NCBI GenBank assembly: GCA_016715895.1
Contig: JADJXH010000004.1
Span: forward strand, 1,798,001-1,862,000
Length of the DNA stretch: 64,000 nt
Direction: 5' to 3'
DNA from: Flavobacteriales bacterium
GTDB taxonomy: Bacteria; Bacteroidota; Bacteroidia; Flavobacteriales_F; PHOS-HE28
A program made the position numbers and the translations under genes. Below the pieces are notes generated by a model that was given only the letters and a program-made list of their open reading frames with translations, was not told where the DNA came from and searched no databases. Of this stretch, positions 9,319 through 17,384 are shown one piece after another (the first letter of the stretch is position 1; every line of letters starts with the position of its first letter).

Positions 9319-9368
9319 GCACCTCCACCAGGTGAAAAACAGGGGGTTGGGGAGGTGAAAAACCACCT
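9319..9368. promoter_or_regulatory. Direct/inverted repeat in divergent intergenic region
   Basis: The 144-bp gap between two divergent genes holds AGGTGAAAAAC twice (9330-9340 and 9353-9363, 23 bp apart, about two helical turns). Each copy is also half of an inverted repeat: CACCT..AGGTG at the left and AGGTGAAAAACCACCT (9353-9368) at the right. The layout resembles an operator bound by a dimeric regulator; it could also form hairpins in mRNA. Confidence 0.4.
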
Positions 9369-9420
9369 GTTCGGGCACGGACCAGGCACCGTGGTTTGCA
9401 GGACCAAAACACACCGTGCC

Positions 9421-10452
9421 ATGAGGACCATGCTATTTGCCCTGTTCATCCCTGGTTTCGTCCAGGACGCCATTGCCTCCAAGGATACCCTGCACCTGGC
9501 CCGGAACTCGGGGGGCGAGATCAAGGTGGAAGTGAAGCCCGGTGCGGAACTGGATCTCGTTCTGGCCGACGCGATGCCAGCTGAGAGCTACTCCGTGAGC
9601 GTGGAGCGCAAGTACGTGATGCCGAGCCCGATCGATCTCGCTCCGTTCATGACGCTCGCGGCTGGAGGTGGTGTTTGCCCTCTGCTTTCCATTCCGTTCG
9701 CCGCCTTGGATGGGATGGAGGATGAGGCGAAGGTGGCCGAAGGCATGATCGAGCTGCGGAAAGCCGTCTCCCAGGTCAACGCTTCCCCCGATGCGAACTG
9801 CACGGTCGCCCTCGCAACGAGTACTTGGGGAAAGGCGCTTGAGCGCACCACACGTGCCATTCCAGGTGTGTTTGTGGTCGGAGAAGCGGAAGAGATCACG
9901 GTCACCATCGTTCGCAAAGGGACGGACGCGAACGGGAAGGAGAAGGAGATCAAGTGGACCTATGTCTTCAGCACAGGACAGCGGGGCTCGTGGGTCATCA
10001 CCTATGGATTCAATGCCATCGTCGGTTCGCTCATGCCCGAGGAACGCTACTTCACCCAGGCTCAGGACAGCTCGTTCGTCATCAAGCGCCGAACCAGTGG
10101 GTCACCATTAACTTATGCACCTACCGTGATAGTCCATTGGATGCCGCGTGTGCGCGAACCGAAAGCCGTGGCGTGGAGCCTGACAGCGGGGCTGGGATTG
10201 GGCAACGAAATGCCCACATTGACCCTGGGCGGCGGGCTGATCGTACATCATAACATCGCTCTGCATGTGGGGCTCGCGCTGCACGCGCAGGACCGGTTGA
10301 ATGGTAAGTACAGCGAAGGTGATATGGTCAAGGAGAGCCTCGATGACACCCAATTGCACGAGCGCCAATTCGCCGTCAACCCCTTCTTCGGGGTGTCCTT
10401 CCGGTTCGACAAGAGCCCGTTCGAGAAGGAGAAGGACAAAAAGGACCAATGA
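9421..10452 (+). CDS. Secreted protein of unknown function
   Basis: 343 residues starting MRTMLFALFIPGFVQDAIAS, a plausible signal peptide. The rest is soluble and beta-rich. It contains 'VVGEAEEITVTIVRKGTD' and ends in a segment compatible with a small outer-membrane barrel ('ITYGFNAIVGSLMP', 'LTAGLGLGNEMPTLTLGGGL', 'NPFFGVSFRFDKSPF'). No family was recognised. Its stop overlaps the start of the zincin gene by 4 nt (ATGA), so the two are translationally coupled. Confidence 0.75.
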   Translation: MRTMLFALFIPGFVQDAIASKDTLHLARNSGGEIKVEVKPGAELDLVLADAMPAESYSVSVERKYVMPSPIDLAPFMTLAAGGGVCPLLSIPFAALDGMEDEAKVAEGMIELRKAVSQVNASPDANCTVALATSTWGKALERTTRAIPGVFVVGEAEEITVTIVRKGTDANGKEKEIKWTYVFSTGQRGSWVITYGFNAIVGSLMPEERYFTQAQDSSFVIKRRTSGSPLTYAPTVIVHWMPRVREPKAVAWSLTAGLGLGNEMPTLTLGGGLIVHHNIALHVGLALHAQDRLNGKYSEGDMVKESLDDTQLHERQFAVNPFFGVSFRFDKSPFEKEKDKKDQ

Positions 10453-11283
10453 TCATGGAACAGCTGTGCCGATACATGACCATCGCGACCAGTTCAATGG
10501 TCAGTCCCATGGTTGGCCTGGGGCAAGCCGAGCTCATGTATATCCATAAGGAGCCTGTGCATGGGTTGAACCTTGCCCCAAGGGCTGCAGACATGAAGAA
10601 GTGGGACCGGAACACGGTCGAGCTTGAACCTGTGCTAGGATCGGACAGTGCCGCTCTTCGGCTGCCGGAAGGCCGGTATCAGGTCATTGAAGGTGACCTG
10701 ATCCTTCCCGTACCCATCGCCGAGGTATACTCGAGGGAGCGCACCGAGCACATGCTGCTGCTGGATCGGAAGGGAAGCGCCGCCGTAATGATCATGGTCC
10801 CCATCCATGCGGGACGGAAGCAGCTATGGCCCCCGGGGAAGACACTGCGCTATAGCATCAGTGCACCCACCTTCGCAGGTCACGGTCCGCTACGTGATTC
10901 GGTGGAGCAAGCGATACACAAGGCGGCACGGGAATGGGAATCCCTTTGCAACATCCGGTTCGAGCATGCCGTGGAGTATGATGGCCGGCGGCTGGCGGAA
11001 CCCATCGGGGACCTCGATTTCGTGGTGGCGATGCTCAAGGATCCCGGCTATCCCGATGCGGCGTATGTGGCCAAGCCCCGAAAGGGTGAGATCCGTTCGA
11101 CCGTCTATGTCACGGAGGCGTTCCCGGGCCGGGTGAGACCGCTGATGCTGATGAGGCACGAACTGGGCCATGTGCTTGGCTTCCTGCATGAAGGGAACAG
11201 GGCACCCATGTCAACGAATTGCGCCGTGGACCACGGTGGGCCGGCTTCGGCGGTGGGCGCCTATTGCCCGCCCCGGGCCGGCC
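10449..11283 (+). CDS. Zinc metalloprotease (matrixin/astacin-like), 3' end lost in a G tract
   Basis: The frame contains the zinc-binding motif HELGHVLGFLH (nt 11159-11191), matching HExxHxxGxxH of metzincins. It is preceded by the domain 'GKTLRYSIS...AIHKAAREWESLCNIRFE', typical of matrixin/astacin-like proteases. Start ATG overlaps the previous stop. After about residue 278 the frame runs into ~90 bp of almost pure G (11284-11373), where translation becomes poly-Gly, so the Met-turn and C-terminus cannot be read. Either the gene is damaged or the assembly is wrong here. The last ~20 codons before the tract may also be unreliable. Confidence 0.7.
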
Positions 11284-11373
<90 letters not shown>

Positions 11374-11416
11374 CCCCTCGAACCCCACCACCCCGAGATC
11401 AAGGGATGTTCCAAGG

Positions 11417-11454
11417 CCTCCGGTGGGCGGTCCCAACGTGCCGCCCGCCGGAGG
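11417..11454. terminator. Strong GC hairpin downstream of the protease
   Basis: CCTCCGGTGGGCGG and CCGCCCGCCGGAGG pair over 14 bp with one mismatch around a 10-nt loop. A second palindrome, GCCCGCGCCGGGCGCGGGC, lies at 11482-11500. There is no T tract, so termination is only suggested by position between the protease and hsdM. Nothing else recognisable was seen in 11374-11633. Confidence 0.45.
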
Positions 11455-11618
11455 CCCGGCGGCCTCGGCCCTCGGTCCAGGGCCCGCGCCGGGCGCGGGC
11501 AGGCTGGGTTTTGGGGTTTCAGGTTTTGAGGTAGAAAGGCAGGCGGAGCCCGTACGGTCCTCCGGCGGGGTGGGACGAATGGCCGGACCCCCCGTTTTCC
11601 CGGATCACTGGCACCGGA

Positions 11619-11626
11619 TAATTTCC
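11619..11626 (+). promoter_or_regulatory. -7 box TAATTTCC before hsdM
   Basis: TAATTTCC ends 7 nt before the ATG of hsdM at 11634, a weak match to TAnnTTTG. If used, the hsdM mRNA would be nearly leaderless. Confidence 0.4.
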
Positions 11627-11633
11627 CAGCGCG

Positions 11634-13403
11634 ATGACGAGCGACGAACAGCAGCTGATGGAGGTGGTGCAGCGCACCGGGCGCATGGGCAACCAGAAGG
11701 CCCGCGCCACCCTGGGGTGGAGTGAGGAACAGTACCGCGCGGTGCGCGATGCGCTGGTGACCCAAGGCCTGCTGGTGCTGGGGCCGGGCCGGGGAGGGAG
11801 CGTGCGGGTGGCCGAAGGCCGGCAAGCCAGCATGCCTTCAGACCTACTGGCCAACAAGCCCAAGACCGCCAAAGCCAATGGCTCCGCCACCACCGGGTCC
11901 GCCGGGCTTCAGCCCGGCCCCAAAGCCACCAAAGCCCAAGGCTCCGCCTTCGAGCAGACCTTCCGCATCCTCGACGACATCCTCCGCAAAGAGGCCGGGT
12001 GCAGCAACGAGCTCGACTACACCGAGCAGACCAGCTGGATCCTCTTCCTGAAGTACCTCGACGACCTGGAGGCCACCAAGCAGATGGCCGCCGAACTGGA
12101 GGGGAAAGCCTACACGCCCATCCTCAGCACCGAGTACCGCTGGCCGGTGTGGGCCTGCCCCAAGAACAGCGAGGGCAGGATCGATCACCACAAGGCCCTC
12201 AACGGCCCCGACCTGGTCGACTTCGTGGACCAGAAGCTCTTCCCCTACCTGCGCGGCTTCAAGCAGCGCGCCAGCGGGCCCAACACCATCGAGTACAAGA
12301 TCGGCGAGATCTTCGGCGAGCTCACCAACAAGGTGAAGAGCGGCTACAACCTGCGCGAGATCCTGGAAGCCGTGGACGCCCTGCACTTCCAAACCAGCGA
12401 GGAGAAGCACGAGCTGAGCGAACTGTACGAGGGCAAGATCCAGCGCATGGGCAACGCCGGGCGCAACGGCGGCGAGTACTACACCCCGCGCCCCCTGATC
12501 CGCGCCATTGTGCAGGTGCTGGACCCGCGCATCGGCGAAACGGTGTACGATGGCGCCGCCGGCAGCGCGGGCTTCCTGTGCGAGGCCTTCGCCCACATGC
12601 AGGCCCAGGCCCGCAGCACCGCCGACCACCAGACCCTGCAGCAGCGCACCTTCTTCGCCAAGGAGAAGAAGGGCCTGGCCTACATCATCGGCCTCATGAA
12701 CATGATCCTGCACGGCATCGAGGCGCCCAACATCGTACACACCAACACGCTGGCCGAGAACCTGCAGGACATCCAGCCCAAGGACCAGCGCGATGTGGTG
12801 CTGGCCAACCCGCCCTTCGGCGGCAAGGAGCGGCCGGAGGTGCAGCAGAACTTCCCGATCAAGACCGGCGAAACGGCCTTCCTCTTCCTGCAGCACTTCA
12901 TCAAGAGCCTCAAGGCCGGTGGCCGGGCGGGCATAGTGATCAAGAACACCTTCCTCAGCAATACCGACAACGCCAGCATCAGCCTGCGGCGGAAGCTGCT
13001 GGAGGAATGCGACCTGCACACCATCCTGGACATGCCGCAGGGCACCTTCCAGGGCGCGGGCGTAAAGACCGTGGTGCTCTTCTTCGAGAAAGGCCGCCTC
13101 ACGCGCCGCATCTGGTACTACCAGCTGGACCCCGGCCGCAGCCTGGGCAAGACCAACCCGCTGAACGAGGCCGACCTCGCCGACTTTGTGCAACTGGCGA
13201 AGACCAAGGCGGACAGCGTGAACAGCTGGAGCCGCACGGTGGCTGAGGTGCTCGAAGCCACCGACACCTATGACCTCAGCGTGAAGAACCCCAAGCGGGC
13301 GGAGGAAGCGCCGCTGCGGGATCCGAAGACCATCCTGAAGGAGATGCGGGAGTTGGATGAGAAGACGCAGACCATTCTATCCTCGATTGAGAGCTTGCTA
13401 TGA
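11634..13403 (+). CDS. hsdM: Type I restriction-modification DNA methyltransferase, M subunit
   Basis: 589 residues. An N-terminal winged-helix-like segment (1-65) is joined by a low-complexity linker (about 66-105) to HsdM_N (SAFEQTFRILDDILRKEAG). The N6-adenine methyltransferase domain follows. SAM motif I is 'VYDGAAGSAGFL' (family norm DPAAGSGGFL, so the Pro is changed to Gly) and catalytic motif IV is 'LANPPFGG'. With HsdS it forms the modification enzyme, and with HsdR the full restriction complex. The start overlaps no gene; the stop overlaps hsdS by ATGA. The extra N-terminal domain and the palindrome inside the linker are unusual. Confidence 0.97.
   Translation: MTSDEQQLMEVVQRTGRMGNQKARATLGWSEEQYRAVRDALVTQGLLVLGPGRGGSVRVAEGRQASMPSDLLANKPKTAKANGSATTGSAGLQPGPKATKAQGSAFEQTFRILDDILRKEAGCSNELDYTEQTSWILFLKYLDDLEATKQMAAELEGKAYTPILSTEYRWPVWACPKNSEGRIDHHKALNGPDLVDFVDQKLFPYLRGFKQRASGPNTIEYKIGEIFGELTNKVKSGYNLREILEAVDALHFQTSEEKHELSELYEGKIQRMGNAGRNGGEYYTPRPLIRAIVQVLDPRIGETVYDGAAGSAGFLCEAFAHMQAQARSTADHQTLQQRTFFAKEKKGLAYIIGLMNMILHGIEAPNIVHTNTLAENLQDIQPKDQRDVVLANPPFGGKERPEVQQNFPIKTGETAFLFLQHFIKSLKAGGRAGIVIKNTFLSNTDNASISLRRKLLEECDLHTILDMPQGTFQGAGVKTVVLFFEKGRLTRRIWYYQLDPGRSLGKTNPLNEADLADFVQLAKTKADSVNSWSRTVAEVLEATDTYDLSVKNPKRAEEAPLRDPKTILKEMRELDEKTQTILSSIESLL
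11869..11948 (+). repeat. Palindrome flanked by direct repeats inside the hsdM linker
   Basis: GCCGGGCTTCAGCCCGGC (11901-11918) is a perfect 7-bp-stem hairpin within the coding sequence. It lies between two near-identical 20-mers (11869-11888 and 11929-11948; CCAAAGCC..GGCTCCGCC, two mismatches). The segment translates in frame to Gly/Ala/Pro/Lys-rich linker. It looks like a small inserted palindromic element with duplicated flanks. Confidence 0.55.
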
Positions 13404-14542
13404 GTGCAGGAAGCGGATGGCCGGTTGCTCGATGGGGCGATGTTCTTGAGATCAGGAACGGTCGCAACCAAAAGGAAGTGGAAGATGCTAATGGTGCATA
13501 TCCCATCTACGGAAGTGGGGGCGTGATGGGCAGGGCGAACAACTATATCTGCGAAGCACAAACCACCATCATCGGCCGGAAAGGTTCAATCAGCAGTCCC
13601 CTGTTCGTTGAGGAGCCCTTCTGGAACGTGGATACAGCCTTCGGTCTGCATGCACTGGATGAGCTGGACCCAAGATTCTTGTACTACTTCTGCCAGCACT
13701 ATGACTTCTGGCAGCATAACCGAGGAACCACAATTCCCAGTCTGGTCAAGTCGGAGCTCTTGGAGATACGGATGCCTCATCCCCCTCTCCCCGAACAGCA
13801 GCGGATCGTCACGAAGCTGGATGCGGCGTTCGGGGCGCTGCGCGAAGCCGAAGGGCACGTGGAGCGCAACCGCGCCAATGCCCGGGAGCTGTTCGAGAGC
13901 TACTTGAATGGGACACATCAAGGCAATTCGCCGAAGTGGATTGACACGCGAGTTGGCGACGAAGTCGAAATCTTCACCGGGTTTCCGTTCAAGAGTGATC
14001 GTTACACAGAGGTAGAGAACGATATCAGACTCCTTCGCGGAGACAACATCATTCCTGGTGAGTTCAGATGGGAAGGTGTTAAAAGGTGGCCCGCCGGTGA
14101 CGTGAAAGAATACGGGGCTTACTGGCTCGACGAAGGCGATGTGGTCATCGCCATGGACCGTACATGGATCAAGTCTGGATTGAAGTATGCCATCGTTACG
14201 AAGGCCGACATGCCCAGCCTATTGGTCCAGCGTGTCGCACGATTGAGGTGCAAGCCTTCTCTCGACAAGCGTTACCTGGGGTATCTGATCGCCAGTCGGG
14301 ACTTTGCCACTTATGTACTTTCCGTTCAGACGGGAACTGGTGTCCCACACATTAGCGGTGGACAGATCGCAGCGTTTGAATTCCGTTGTCCCCCAATCGA
14401 AGAACAACGCCTCATCGCCGAGAAACTCGACGCACTCAAGGCTGCAACCAAGCAACTCGAAGCCACCTACCAGCAGAAGCTGCGGGAGCTGGAGGGCTTG
14501 AAGAAGGGCTTGTTGGGGGCGGCGTTCAGGGGGGAGTTGTAA
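13400..14542 (+). CDS. hsdS: Type I restriction-modification specificity subunit
   Basis: 380 residues with the two-half architecture of HsdS. TRD1 (about 5-135, 'WGDVLEIRNGRNQKEVE...IYGSGGVMG') is followed by a conserved helix ('LPEQQRIVTKLDAAFGALREAE'). TRD2 (about 175-325, 'GDEVEIFTGFPFKS...GTGVPHISGGQIAAFEF') is followed by the second helix ('IEEQRLIAEKLDALKAATKQL'). It determines the bipartite recognition sequence, which cannot be predicted here. It starts within the hsdM stop (ATGA) and is followed 1 nt after its stop by a REP-like hairpin that may end the transcript. Confidence 0.96.
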   Translation: MSAGSGWPVARWGDVLEIRNGRNQKEVEDANGAYPIYGSGGVMGRANNYICEAQTTIIGRKGSISSPLFVEEPFWNVDTAFGLHALDELDPRFLYYFCQHYDFWQHNRGTTIPSLVKSELLEIRMPHPPLPEQQRIVTKLDAAFGALREAEGHVERNRANARELFESYLNGTHQGNSPKWIDTRVGDEVEIFTGFPFKSDRYTEVENDIRLLRGDNIIPGEFRWEGVKRWPAGDVKEYGAYWLDEGDVVIAMDRTWIKSGLKYAIVTKADMPSLLVQRVARLRCKPSLDKRYLGYLIASRDFATYVLSVQTGTGVPHISGGQIAAFEFRCPPIEEQRLIAEKLDALKAATKQLEATYQQKLRELEGLKKGLLGAAFRGEL

Positions 14543-14543
14543 C

Positions 14544-14570
14544 ACTGGGCTCGCCACGCCCCAGCGTGGC
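14544..14570 (+). repeat. REP-like palindrome copy 1
   Basis: ACTGGG, 3 nt, then GCCACGCCCCAGCGTGGC, a perfect 7-bp stem with a 4-nt loop, directly after the hsdS stop. Same family as the copies around the RAYT gene at 16758. May serve as a transcript end. Confidence 0.8.
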
Positions 14571-14752
14571 CCTTTACCCGCCCCCTCGCGTTCCCCTTCC
14601 CGCTGTCTATCAACAAATTAACACCAGCCTGAGAACTTCCTAACGGACCGACCGTGGATCGTACACAGGCCAGCTTCTACCTTTGTACCGGCCCTGCCAG
14701 AGCGAAGTCCTACGTTTACGTGGGATACTGATGTAGCGATGGTGGGGCCATT

Positions 14753-15595
14753 TTATTTGAACCGATCCGGGTCGATCTTGAACTCCTTGGGCACGAAGCT
14801 CCAGTGCCGGTAAGGAGCTGTCCAGCGGTTCTCCCAACCCGGTCGGCTGTTGCCCGTGGACACTCCGATGTTGAAGCCTGGATAGAGCAGGTTGAGGCGC
14901 TTGTTGATGTGCTTGTACAGCGTGTCCTTGGCCACGGTCCGCTTTCCACGCCGCCTCTTCCCTTGCGGTATGGCACGATGCAATTCGTTCAGGCGGAAGG
15001 CCATGGCGCCGAGCAGCACGTCGATGGCCTGTAGCTCAATGTGCCGGGCCGAATCCACCTCGTTGACATCTTCCACCTTGATGTTCACCTGCGCACGCTT
15101 CCATTCAGGCCGCAACTGGAGCGCATGAACGTAGCTCTTGAAGATCGCGTTCTTCTCATCCTTGTCCGGAAGGTGGTCGAAGTAGAAGCGGATGTGCACA
15201 GGCTCACTTCGGCCTTCGTTGCAATGCGCCAGCCCGAAGGAGTGCTTGATGAATTGGTAGTACAAGCGGTGATAGGCTTGCTCGATGTGCATCGCGCTCA
15301 GGTTGATGGCCTGCTTGGCCGATTGCCTGAACATGATGCGCACCTTGACCAGTCCTTCGACAACCAAGTCGAATAGGGCATCCATCAAGTCGATGTAGAC
15401 CGGCAGGACCATGGGTGTAACGTGCTGCCACTTGGCTTCATGCCGATAGTCATGCTTCTTGAGCACCGCCCAAAGCCGTTCGTTCACGTGCTTCAGGTGC
15501 TTCGACTCAACCAGAATACCCCCATAGAAGTCGCTGTAGTAATGCCCCTTCTGCACGGACTCATCACACCAGATATGCAGCTCTCTCATACTCAT
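14753..15595 (-). CDS. DUF3800 domain protein
   Basis: About 280 residues starting MSMRELHIWCDESVQKGHYY, the 'DES' near the N-terminus being characteristic of DUF3800, a predicted RNase H-like fold. Further acidic positions include 'IRFYFDHLPDKDEKN' and 'QAIDVLLGAMAFRLNE'. DUF3800 genes are frequently found in defence islands and next to restriction systems; biochemical function is unproven. It lies opposite in strand to hsdMS and hsdR and diverges from the GIY-YIG gene. Start 15595 is supported by a GACCTTTG box 4 nt upstream; 15589 is an alternative. Confidence 0.85.
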   Translation of the reverse strand: MSMRELHIWCDESVQKGHYYSDFYGGILVESKHLKHVNERLWAVLKKHDYRHEAKWQHVTPMVLPVYIDLMDALFDLVVEGLVKVRIMFRQSAKQAINLSAMHIEQAYHRLYYQFIKHSFGLAHCNEGRSEPVHIRFYFDHLPDKDEKNAIFKSYVHALQLRPEWKRAQVNIKVEDVNEVDSARHIELQAIDVLLGAMAFRLNELHRAIPQGKRRRGKRTVAKDTLYKHINKRLNLLYPGFNIGVSTGNSRPGWENRWTAPYRHWSFVPKEFKIDPDRFK

Positions 15596-15599
15596 GATG

Positions 15600-15607
15600 C
15601 AAAGGTC
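15600..15607 (-). promoter_or_regulatory. -7 box GACCTTTG
   Basis: GACCTTTG on the minus strand, 4 nt before the DUF3800 ATG; a one-base variant of TACCTTTG. Confidence 0.4.
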
Positions 15608-15680
15608 CCGCGCAGTGCAGGAAGTGCGGGGCGCAGTTATCCACACGGGGCGGCGCTTTTCCACAGGAACCGACGTGCCC

Positions 15681-15688
15681 TATTTTCG
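15681..15688 (+). promoter_or_regulatory. -7 box TATTTTCG
   Basis: TATTTTCG, 19 nt before the ATG at 15708. It faces away from the DUF3800 box, giving a compact divergent promoter region. Confidence 0.4.
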
Positions 15689-15707
15689 TCTCTATCGAAT
15701 GCTGCCA

Positions 15708-16583
15708 ATGAGCACCACCCTTCCCTTCATCCTGCACATCCTGGTGGCCGATGGCGACCCGGATGGGCTGCGCGTGGTGGAGCGCAGCAACTGGAACGGC
15801 AAGGCGGTGATGTTCCCGCGCCCCTTGTACACGGCCGTGCGCAAGCGCGAAGAGTTCCAGCAGCCGGGCGTGTACCTGCTCATAGGCCCCCGCGCCGATG
15901 GCGAGGGCGAGACCATCTACGTGGGCGAGGGCGACCCCGTGTACCACCGCCTGGAGAGCCACTACGCCAACAAGGACTTCTGGACGCGGGCGGTCTTCTT
16001 CGTGGCCGGTCCCGGCCAACTGAACAAGGCCCACGTGCAATACCTGGAGGCGCAAATGATCCAACGCGCCCGCGCCGCCAAGCGCGTGCCGCTGGAGAAT
16101 GCCAACAGCCCCACCGAGCCCACCCTGAGCGAGATGGACCGCGCCTACCTGGAGGTGTTCCTGCAGAACCTGCTGGGCATGCTGCCGGTGCTGGGCATCA
16201 CGGCCTTTGAGCAGACACAGGCGCCCACCGCCACCGAGAAGGAGCTGCCCCTGCTGCATTGCGAGGGCAAGGGCATCACCGGCTCCGGCTACGATGCGCC
16301 GCAGGGCTTCATCGTGCGCGCCGGGTCCTTCGCCGCCACCACCTTCACCAAGAGCGTGGGCGAGCACTTCCCCTACGTGGTGCAGCAGCGCGAGGACCTG
16401 CTGAAGAGCGGCGTGCTGGTGCCCGATGGCGACAAGCTCCGCTTTACACAGGACTACACCTTCAACAGCCCCAGCATGGCCAGCACCATCGTACTGGGCC
16501 GCCCCAGCAACGGCCGCACGGAGTGGAAGGATGGGCAGGGGCGCACGTTGAAGAGCATACAGGAGCAGCAGGCGGGGGGCTGA
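15708..16583 (+). CDS. GIY-YIG nuclease family protein with DUF4357 C-terminus
   Basis: 291 residues. A GIY-YIG-like core (about 40-120) with 'GVYLLIGPRADGEGETIYVGEGD' split as GVYLL and IYVGEGD, then an Arg/His segment 'YHRLESHYANKDFW' and Glu in 'QYLEAQMI'. The C-terminal ~90 residues ('GFIVRAGSFAATTF', 'LRFTQDYTFNSPSMASTIVLG', 'GRTEWKDGQGRTLKSI') match DUF4357. This combination is a recurrent passenger of type I restriction loci and is thought to be an accessory nuclease; its role is unproven. It is followed by two REP-like hairpins. Confidence 0.85.
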   Translation: MSTTLPFILHILVADGDPDGLRVVERSNWNGKAVMFPRPLYTAVRKREEFQQPGVYLLIGPRADGEGETIYVGEGDPVYHRLESHYANKDFWTRAVFFVAGPGQLNKAHVQYLEAQMIQRARAAKRVPLENANSPTEPTLSEMDRAYLEVFLQNLLGMLPVLGITAFEQTQAPTATEKELPLLHCEGKGITGSGYDAPQGFIVRAGSFAATTFTKSVGEHFPYVVQQREDLLKSGVLVPDGDKLRFTQDYTFNSPSMASTIVLGRPSNGRTEWKDGQGRTLKSIQEQQAGG

Positions 16584-16587
16584 CCAC

Positions 16588-16614
16588 ACTGGGTACGCCA
16601 CGCCCCAGCGTGGC
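16588..16614 (+). repeat. REP-like palindrome copy 2
   Basis: ACTGGGTAC followed by GCCACGCCCCAGCGTGGC, 4 nt after the GIY-YIG stop. Confidence 0.85.
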
Positions 16615-16634
16615 AAGTACCACAACGCAGCAAC

Positions 16635-16661
16635 ACTGGGTACGCCACGCCCCAGCGTGGC
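16635..16661 (+). repeat. REP-like palindrome copy 3
   Basis: Same 27-bp unit as copy 2, 47 bp downstream and in the same orientation, making a tandem pair. Confidence 0.85.
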
Positions 16662-16713
16662 ACATACCAAAGAGGAGCCACGAATGGACGAACCACTACA
16701 CCGCGATGATGGG

Positions 16714-16744
16714 GCCGGGCTGGGGCCCGGCGAGCCCAGCAGTG
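16714..16744 (-). repeat. REP-like palindrome, variant stem
   Basis: GCCGGGCTGGGGCCCGGC then GAGCCCAGCAGT. It has the same architecture (7-bp stem, TGGG loop, trailing CCCAG..AGT) with a different stem sequence and opposite orientation to copies 2-3. The stem covaries, which supports selection for the hairpin. Confidence 0.6.
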
Positions 16745-16757
16745 AAAAGGTCTGTAC

Positions 16758-17384
16758 ATGCCGCACGTGAACAGCCCGGAGCTGGTGCAGCACGTGAGCT
16801 ACCACCTGGCCGACAGCCTGCCCAAGGAGGCCGTGGCCGCCATGGCAGAGCAGTTGAAGAGCCTGCCACCCAAGCTCCGCGACAACGAGAAGGAGAAACG
16901 TGTGGCCGCCTACCTCGATGCCGGCTATGGCAGTTGCATCCTGCGCGTACCCGAACTGGCGGACATGGTGCAGGAGACCTTCATCCATTTCGCCGGCGAC
17001 CGCTACCACCTGCACGCTTGGTGCGTAATGCCCAACCACGTGCACGTGCTCTTCCAACCTACCAACGGCTGGACGATGAGCAAGATCGTGGCGTCTTGGA
17101 AGTCCTACACAGGGCGGCGGATAAGCGAATACGCGAAAGCGAATGGGATGGCCGCTGGGTTGAGTGCCACGCTGGGGCGTGGCCTACCCAGCGGTCCCCC
17201 CACCCGCGTGTGGCACCGTGAATACTGGGATCGCTACATTCGGGACCACGCCCATTTCGCCACAGTTGTGAGATACATCCACGAGAACCCGGTGAAGGCG
17301 GGATTGGTGAAGCAGGCCGGTGACTGGCGGTGGTCGTCGGCGTATTTGGCCACGCTGGGGCGTGGCGTACCCAGTGCTGAATGA
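16758..17384 (+). CDS. REP-associated tyrosine transposase (RAYT), Y1 HUH family
   Basis: 208 residues. The HUH motif is 'CVMPNHVHVLF' (about 89-99), and the candidate nucleophile Tyr lies in the 'SWKSYTGRRISEYAK' helix. A typical C-terminal 'YIHENPVKAGLVKQAGDWRWSSAY' segment follows. RAYTs are single-domain relatives of IS200/IS605 transposases that recognise REP hairpins. Here REP palindromes lie 5' of the gene and also inside it. Two in-frame copies encode 'SATLGRGLPSG' (internal) and 'LATLGRGVPSAE' (the exact C-terminus). Its stop overlaps the hsdR start (TGA inside ATGA), so it may couple hsdR translation. Confidence 0.9.
   Translation: MPHVNSPELVQHVSYHLADSLPKEAVAAMAEQLKSLPPKLRDNEKEKRVAAYLDAGYGSCILRVPELADMVQETFIHFAGDRYHLHAWCVMPNHVHVLFQPTNGWTMSKIVASWKSYTGRRISEYAKANGMAAGLSATLGRGLPSGPPTRVWHREYWDRYIRDHAHFATVVRYIHENPVKAGLVKQAGDWRWSSAYLATLGRGVPSAE
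17166..17191 (-). repeat. REP-like palindrome inside the RAYT gene
   Basis: GCCACGCTGGGGCGTGGC followed by CTACCCAG, reverse orientation to copies 2-3, within the coding sequence and in frame. Confidence 0.85.
17349..17375 (-). repeat. REP-like palindrome at the RAYT 3' end / hsdR 5' edge
   Basis: GCCACGCTGGGGCGTGGC followed by GTACCCAGT, ending 5 nt before the hsdR ATG. It forms the last codons of the RAYT and could fold over the hsdR initiation region. Confidence 0.85.

Noticed and set aside
14678..14685. TACCTTTG promoter box on the plus strand
   Set aside because: No gene or clear transcript follows on the plus strand before the convergent DUF3800 gene; probably chance, or a remnant of a lost gene.
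16758..17384. IS200/IS605 insertion sequence
   Set aside because: No tnpB and no element ends; length, C-terminal motif and associated REP hairpins fit a RAYT better.
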